From positions 12,501-76,500 of the forward strand of contig NW_027457644.1 of NCBI RefSeq assembly GCF_050624435.1: a DNA stretch of 64,000 nt. Direction: 5' to 3'. The position numbers were made by a program, and so were the translations under genes. Under the pieces are notes generated by a model. That model was not told the DNA's origin. It worked only from the letters and a program-made list of their open reading frames with translations, and ran no database searches. Origin of the DNA: Tenrec ecaudatus. Taxonomy: Eukaryota > Chordata > Mammalia > Afrosoricida > Tenrecidae. Positions 58,609 to 64,000 of this stretch are shown here, piece by piece. Within the stretch, counting starts at the first letter, position 1. Each line of letters opens with the position of its first letter.

Positions 58609-61600
58609 GCTAGGGCCCCCCTTCGTTTAGGCTAGGGCACCCCTAGGCTTAGGTTAGGGCACCCCTATGCTTAGGCTAGGGCACCCCTAGGCTTAGGCTA
58701 AGGCTAGGGCTCCCCTAGCCTAAGGCTAGGGATCCCGTAGGCTTAGGCTAGGGCACCCCTCGGCTTAGGTTGTGCACCCTTAGGCTTAGGCTAGGGCACT
58801 CCTAGGCTTAGGCTAGAGCACCCATATCCTTAGGTTATGGCTCCCCAAGTCTTAGGCTAAGGCACCCCTAGGTTTAGGCTAGGGCACACCAAGCTTAGGC
58901 TAGGGCACCCCTAGGCTTAGGCTAAGCCTACCGCTCCCCTAGTCTCAGGCTAGGGAACCCCTAGACTCAGGGTATGGCACCCCTAGCCTTAGGCTAGGGC
59001 AATCCTAGGCTAGACTAAAGCTATGGCTCCCCTAGCCTCTGGCTAGAGCACCCGTAGGCTCAGGCTAGGGCACCCCTAGGCTCAGGCATGGGCAGCCCTA
59101 GGCTTAGGCTAGGGCATGCCTAGGCTTAGCCTAGGGCACCCCTAGGCTTAGGCTAAGGCTAGGGATCCCCTATCCTAAGGCTAGGGCTCCCTTTGTCTAA
59201 GGCTAGGGCACCCTAGGCTTAGGCTAGGGCACCCCTAGTCTTAGGTTGGGCACCCCTAGTTTTAGGCTAGGGCACCACTAGGCTTAGGCTAGGGCACCCC
59301 TAGCCTTAGGCTAGGGCACCCCTAGGCTTAGGCTAGGGCACCCCTAGGCTTAGGCTAAGGCTAGGGCTCCCCTAGCCTAAGGCTAGTGCTTCCCTAGGCT
59401 CAGGTTAGGGCAACCCTAAGCTTAGGGTAGGACACCCCTAGGCTTAGGCTAAGGATAGGGCTTCCCCAGCCTAAGGCTAGGGCACCCCTAGGCTTAGGCT
59501 AGGGCACCCTTAGGCTTAGGCTAAGGCTACGGCTCCCCTAGCCTCAGGCTAGGGAACCCCTAGGCTTAGGCTAGGGAACCCTAGGCTTAGGCTAGGTCAC
59601 CCCAAGGCTTTGGCTAGGGCACCCCTAGGCTTAGGCTAGGGCACCCCGAGATTTAGGCTCATGCTAGGGCTCCCCTAGCCTAAGGTTAGGGCACCCCTAG
59701 GCTTAGGCTAGGGCACCCCTAGGCTTAGTCTAGGGCGCCCCTAGGTTTAGGCTAGGGCGCCCCCTGGTTTAGGCTAAGTCTAAGGCTCCCTTAGCCTAAA
59801 GCTAGGGAACTCCTAGGCTTAGGGTAGGGCACCCCTAGGCTTAGGCTAGGGCACCCCTAGGCTTAGGCCAAGGCTAGGGCTCCCCTAGCCTAAGGCTGGG
59901 GTACCCCTAGGCTTAGGTTAGGGTACCCCTAGGCTTAGGGTAGGGCACCCCTAGTCTTAGGCTAGGGGACCTCTACGCTAAGGCTAGGGCTCCCCTAGCC
60001 TAAGGCTAGAGCACCCCTTGGCTTAGGCTAGGGCACGCCTAGGTTTAGGCTAGGGCACCCCTAGGCTTAGGATAGGGCACCTCAAGGTTTAGGCTAGGGG
60101 ACCCCTAGGCTTAGGCTAGGGCCCCCCTAGGCATAGGCTAGGCCACCCCTAGGCTTGGGCTAAGGCTAGGGCTCCCCTATCCTAAGGCTAGGACACCCCT
60201 AGGCTTAGGCTAGGGCACCCCTAGGCTTAGGCTAGGGCACCCCTAGGCTTAGGCTAAGGCTAGGGCTCCCCTAGCCTAAGGCTATGGAACCCGTAGGCTT
60301 AGGTTAGGGCACCCCTAGGCTTAGGTTGTGCACCCATAGGCTTAGGCTAGGGCACCCCTAGACTTAGGCTAGGGCACACCAAGCTTAGGCTAGGGCACCC
60401 CTAGGCTTAGGCTAAGGCTACGGCTCCCCTAGCCTCAGGCTAGGGAACCCCTACACTCAGGCTATGGCACCCCTAGCCTTAGGCTAGGGCAATCCTAGGC
60501 TAGACTAAGGCTAGGGCTCTCCTAGCCTATGGCTAGAGCACCCATAGGCTCAGGCTATGGCACCCCTAGGCTCAGGCTAGGGCAGCCCTAGGCTTAGGTT
60601 TGTGCACCCCTAGGCTTAGGCTAGGGCACCCCTAGGCTTAGGCTAAGGGTAGGGCTCCCCTTGCCTAAGGTTAGGGCACCGTAGGCTTAGGCTAGGGCAC
60701 CCCTAGGCTTAGGTTGGGCACCCCTAGGTTTAGGCTAGGGCACCACTAGGCTTAGGCTAGGGCACCCCTAGGCTTAGGCTAGGGCACCCCTAGGCTTAGG
60801 CTAGGGAACCCTTAGGCTTAGGCTAAGGCTAGGGCTCCCCTAGCCTAAGGCTAGGGTTAGGCTAGGGCAAGCCTAGCCTTAGTCTAGGGCACCCCTAGGC
60901 TTAGGATAGGTCACCCCTAAGCTTAGTATAAGGCTAGGGCTCCCCTAGCCTAAGGCTAGGGCACCCCTAGGCTTAGGCTAGGGCACCTCTACATTTAGGC
61001 TCATGCTAGGGCTCCCGTAGCCTAAGGTTAGGGCACCCCTAGGCTTAGGCTAGGGAGCCCCTAGGCTTAGGTAAGGGCACCCCTAGGCTTAGGCTAAGGC
61101 TAGGGCTCCCCTAGGCTTAGGCTAGGGCACCCCTAGGCTTAGGCTAGGGCACCGCTGGGCTTAGGCTAGGGCACCCCTAGGGTTAGGCTAGGGAACGCCT
61201 AGCCCAAGGCTAGGGCACCCCTAGCCTTAGGCAGGGCACCCCTAGGCTTAGGCTAGGGCACCCTTGGCTTCGGCTAATGCTAGGGCTCCCCTAGCCTAAG
61301 GCTATGGCACCCCTAGGCTTAGGCTAGGGCACCCCTAGGCTTAGGCTAGGGCACCCCTAGGCTTAGGGTAGGGCACCCCTAGTCTTAGGCTAGGGGACCT
61401 CTAGGCTAAGGCTAGGGCTCCCCTAGCCTAAGGCTAGAGCACCCCATGGCTTAGGCTAGGGCACGCCTTGGCTTAGGCTAGGGCACCCCTAGGCGTAGGC
61501 TAAGGCTAGGACTCTCCAAGCCTTAGGCTAGGGCACCCCTAGGCTTAGGCTAGGGCACCCCTAGGCTTAGGCTAGGGGACCCCTAGGCTTAGGCTAGGGC

Positions 61601-62934
61601 CCCCCTAGGTTTAGGCTAGGGCACCCCTAGGCTTAGGCTAGGGCACCCCTAGGCTTAGGAAAGGGCACCCCTAGGCTTAGGCTAAGGCTAGGGCTCCCCT
61701 AGCCTAAGGCTAGGGAACCCGTAGGCTTAGGCTAGGGCACCCCTAGGCTTAGGTTGTGCACCCATAGGCTTAGGCTAGGGCACTCCTAGGCTTAGGCTAG
61801 GGCACCCCTATCCTTAGGCTAGGGCACCCCAATTCTTCGGCTAAGGCTAGGGCTCCCCAAGCCTAAGGCTAAGGCACCCCTAGGCTCAGGCTACGGCACC
61901 CCTAGGATTAGGCTAAGGCTAGGGCTCCCGTAGCCTCAGGCTAGAGCACCCTTAGGCTTATGCTAGGGCAACCCTAGGTTTAGGCTAGGGCGCCCCATGG
62001 TTTAGGCTAAGGCTAAGGCTCCCTTAGCCTAAAGCTAGGGACTCCTAGTCTTAAGTTAGGGCACCGCTAGGCTTAGGTTGTGCACCCATAGGCTTAGGCT
62101 AGGGCCCTCCTAGGCTTAGGCTAGGGCACCCCTATCCTTAGGCTAGGGCACCCCAAGTCTTAGGCTAAGGCACCCCTAGGCTTAGGCTAGGGCACCCCAA
62201 GCTTAGGCTAGGGCACCCCTAGGCTTAGGCTAAGCCTACCGCTCCCCTAGCCTCAGGCTAGGGAACCCGTAGACTCAGGCTATGGCACCCCTAGCCTTAG
62301 GCTAGGGCAATCCTAGGCTAGACTAAAGCTAGGGTTCCCCTAGCCTCTGGCTAGAGCACCCGTAGGCTCAGGCTAGGGCACCCCTAGGCTCAGGCTAGGG
62401 CACCCCTAGGCTTAGGCTTGGGCACCCCTAGGCTTAGGTTAAGGCTAGGGATCCCCTATCCTAAGGCTAGGGCTCCCCTTGCCTAAGGCTAGGGAACTCT
62501 TAAGCTTAGGCTAAGGCTACGGCTCCCCTAGCCTCAGGCTAGGGAACCCCTAAGCTTAGGCTAGGGCACCCTAGGCTTAGGCTAGGGTACCCCTAGGCTT
62601 TGGCTAGGGCACCCTTAGGCTTAGGCTAGGGCACCCCTAGATTTAGGCTCATGCTAGGGCTCCCCTAGCCTAAGGTTAGGGCACCCCTAGGCTTAGGCTA
62701 GGGCACCCCTAGGCTTAGTCTAGGGCGCCCCTACGTTTAGGCTAGGGCGCCCCTTGGTTTAGGCTAAGGCTAAGGCTCCCTTAGCCTAAAGCTAGGGAAG
62801 TCCTAGGCTTACGTTAGGGCACCCCTAGGCTTAGGCTACGGCACCCCTAGGGTTAGGCTAAGGCTAGGTTTCCCCTAGCCTAAGGCTAGGGCTCCCCAAG
62901 CTTAGGCTAGGGCACCCCTAGACTTAGGCTAAGG

Positions 62935-62944
62935 CCCCCCCCCC
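62935..62944. repeat. C10 homopolymer
   Basis: Ten consecutive C between AAGG and AGGATTAGG, in place of the usual spacer plus CCCC. It is the longest single-base run I noticed in the window. It could be a real slippage product or a read-length error. Confidence 0.85.
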
Positions 62945-64000
62945 AGGATTAGGCTAGGGCACCCTTAGGCTTAGGCAAGGGCACCCCTAGGCTTAGGCTA
63001 AGGCTAGGGCTACCCTAACCTAAGGCTAGGGCAACCCTAGGCTTAGGCTAGGGCACCCCTAGGCTTAGGCTCAGGCTAGGGCACCCTTAAGCTCAGGCTA
63101 GGGCACCGCTAGGCTTAGGCTAGGGCACTCCTAGGTTTAGGCTAGGGAATGCCTAGCCTAAGGCTAGGGCACACCTAGCCTTATGCTATGGCACCCCTAG
63201 GCTTAGGCTAGGGCACCCCTAGGCTTAGACTAGGGCACCCCTAGGCTTAGGCTTAGGCTAGGGCACCCCTAGGCTTAGACTAAGGCTAGTGCTCCCCTAG
63301 CCTAAGGCTAGGGCACCCCTAGGCTTAGGCTAGGGCACCCCTAGGCTTAGGGTAGGGTACCATTAGTCTTAGGCTAGGGGACCTGTAGGCTAAGGCTAGG
63401 GCTCCCCTAGCCTAAGGCTAGATCACCCCTTGGCTTAGGCTAGGGCACGCCGAGGCTTAGGCTAGGGCACCCCTAGGCTTAGGATAGGGCACCCCTAGGC
63501 TTAGGCTAGGGAACCCCTACGCTTAGGCTAGGGCGCCCCTAGGCATAGGCTAGGGCACCCCTAGGCTTAGGCTAAGGCTAGGGCTCCCCTGTCCTAAGGC
63601 TAGGGCACCCCAAGGCTTAGGCTAGGGCACCCCCAGGCTTAGGCTAGGGCACCCCAAGGCTTAGGCTAAGGCTAGGGCTCCCCTGTCCTAAGGCCTGGGC
63701 ACCCCTAGGCTTAGGCAAGGGCACCCCTAGGCTTAGGTTGTGAACCCATAGGCTTAGGCTAGGGCACTCCTATTCTTAGGCTAGGGCACCCCTATCCTTA
63801 GGCTAGGGCACCACAAGTCTTAGGCTAAGGCTAGGGCACCCCTAGGTTTAGGCTAGGGCACCCCTAGGTTTAGGCTAGGGCGCCCCTAGGCTTAGGCTAA
63901 GGCTAGGGCTCCCCTAGCCTAAGGCTAGGGCAACCCTAGGCTTAGGCTAGGGCACCCCTAGGCTTAGGCTCAGGCTAGGGCACCCCTAAGCTCAGGCTAG

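Larger units (their letters stand above)
55020..62340 (+). repeat. Marker motif AATCCTAGGCTAGACT, AAAG/AAGG class (5 copies)
   Basis: Starts: 55,020 (AATCTTAGG), 57,815, 59,001, 60,491 and 62,309. GACT is followed by AAGA, AAGG or AAAG, then GCTATGGCTCCCC or GCTAGGG. In four of the five copies the downstream context is CCTAGCCTCTGGCTAG; the 60,491 copy has CCTAGCCTATGGCTAG. The CCTCTGG segment links this class to the AATG class, which has CTCTGGTTAGAG. The class is confined to the most internal part of the window. Confidence 0.85.
86..64000. repeat. Subtelomeric 22-bp satellite array (whole remainder of window)
   Basis: The sequence is built throughout from 22-bp units, often lengthened to 28 bp by an extra GGCTAA. 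The A form is GGCTAGGG, CAC, CCCTAGG, CTTA; the T form is GGCTAGGG, CTC, CCCTAGCC, TTA. Both consensus forms are 64% G+C (14 of 22) and contain no CG dinucleotide. At 22-28 bp spacing the stretch would hold somewhere around 2,700 units, which is an estimate. CTAG recurs in each unit and gives TAG on both strands; with a 22-bp period the stops rotate through every frame, so no open frame of gene length can exist. I found no interruption by a gene, RNA gene or mobile element. Substitutions are frequent, but the phase is kept to the right edge, so the array continues beyond the window. Confidence 0.97.
33950..64000. repeat. Satellite domain 6: A-rich with GCCTAAGG junctions
   Basis: From about 33,950 the A form dominates, and T-form units are nearly all preceded by the GGCTAA insert and followed by CCCTAGCCTAAGGCTAGGG. 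This moves the best inverted repeat onto the junction: CCCTAGCC, TAA, GGCTAGGG, for example 34,204-34,222. The CG subtype GCTCGTGCTCCC is not seen here. Variants such as TACGGCTCCCC, GGGCGCCCCTAGG and TTGTGCACCCATAGG recur instead. The domain holds the AATG, GGCT and AAAG/AAGG marker classes. It reaches the right edge still in phase. I see no gene or mobile element anywhere in it. Confidence 0.8.

Noticed and set aside
62935..62944. C10 run as a replication-origin or regulatory element
   Set aside because: There is no associated AT-rich segment or other motif; simple slippage in a C-tract or a sequencing error is enough.
86..64000. TTAGGC hexamers, the nematode-type telomere repeat, occur in almost every unit
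   Set aside because: They are single or doubled copies inside a 22-bp unit, not long tandem TTAGGC. The actual terminal repeat is TTAGGG, so a nematode assignment is not supported.
86..64000. Possible CRISPR array, given short repeats with variable bases
   Set aside because: There are no unique spacers of constant length. The bases between conserved parts are the same few variants, and the unit is 22-28 bp in tandem.
86..64000. Possible protein-coding or repeat-protein genes
   Set aside because: TAG occurs in CTAG and TTAG on the plus strand and, through CTA, on the minus strand. The 22-bp period moves these stops through all three frames, so frames close within a few units.
86..64000. Interstitial telomeric repeats inside the array
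   Set aside because: Isolated CCCTAACC strings occur (for example at CTCCCCTAACCTTAGG units), but always as single units explained by one substitution in CCCTAGCC. I saw no run of two or more CCCTAA hexamers beyond base 85.
86..64000. Canonical three-tetrad G-quadruplexes
   Set aside because: Each unit has one GGG on the plus strand, separated from the next by a C-rich block and about 19 bases, so four GGG tracts with short loops do not occur. Only the weaker two-tetrad form is retained as a candidate.

Overview
The window is a chromosome end. Bases 1-85 are 14 hexamers of C-strand telomere (CCCTAA, so TTAGGG on the minus strand, running out of the window at base 1). Everything from base 86 to base 64,000 is one uninterrupted subtelomeric satellite with a 22-bp unit. 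I find no protein-coding gene, tRNA, rRNA, transposon, CRISPR array or unique spacer. TTAGGG telomeres occur in vertebrates, many invertebrates, many fungi and some plants and algae. The sequence therefore says eukaryote, and I cannot name a species or clade from it.

The unit has two main forms. The A form is GGCTAGGG-CAC-CCCTAGGCTTA. The T form is GGCTAGGG-CTC-CCCTAGCCTTA. An optional 6-bp GGCTAA insert lengthens a unit to 28 bp. Both forms are built on an inverted repeat (CTAGGG, 3-base spacer, CCCTAG). With the insert, the T form becomes a perfect 27-bp inverted repeat with 12-base arms. The core CCCTAGCC differs from telomeric CCCTAACC at one base, so the satellite may descend from head-to-head telomeric DNA; that is an inference. 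CTAG recurs several times per unit and puts TAG stops on both strands. Because 22 is not a multiple of 3, stops fall in every frame, so the array is non-coding by construction.

Layout (domain borders are approximate): 86-3,600, T-rich with a CG-containing subtype (GCTCGTGCTCCC); 3,600-5,340, A-rich mosaic; 5,340-19,980, at least four imperfect copies of a roughly 3.4-kb higher-order repeat, with nested recent duplications at 17.06-18.6 kb; 19,980-23,700, A-rich mosaic; 23,700-33,950, T-rich, CG subtype again, holding a 1,334-bp duplication whose copies look identical; 33,950-64,000, A-rich, where the junction between T and A units changes from GCCTTAGG to GCCTAAGG. That last domain has a 1.2-kb tandem higher-order repeat (44.0-46.3 kb), a 3.14-kb one (46.3-52.5 kb) and smaller duplications out to 58.6 kb.

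A marker motif, AATCCTAGGCTAGACT, sits in a conserved composite about 120 bp long. It occurs 11 times in 3.8-23.0 kb, not at all in 23.0-36.0 kb, and 26 times in 36.0-62.4 kb. The bases after it fall into four classes that are sorted along the chromosome. The picture is of a telomere-like satellite evolving by local unequal exchange and segmental amplification. All statements come from reading by eye; unit counts and identities were not computed.
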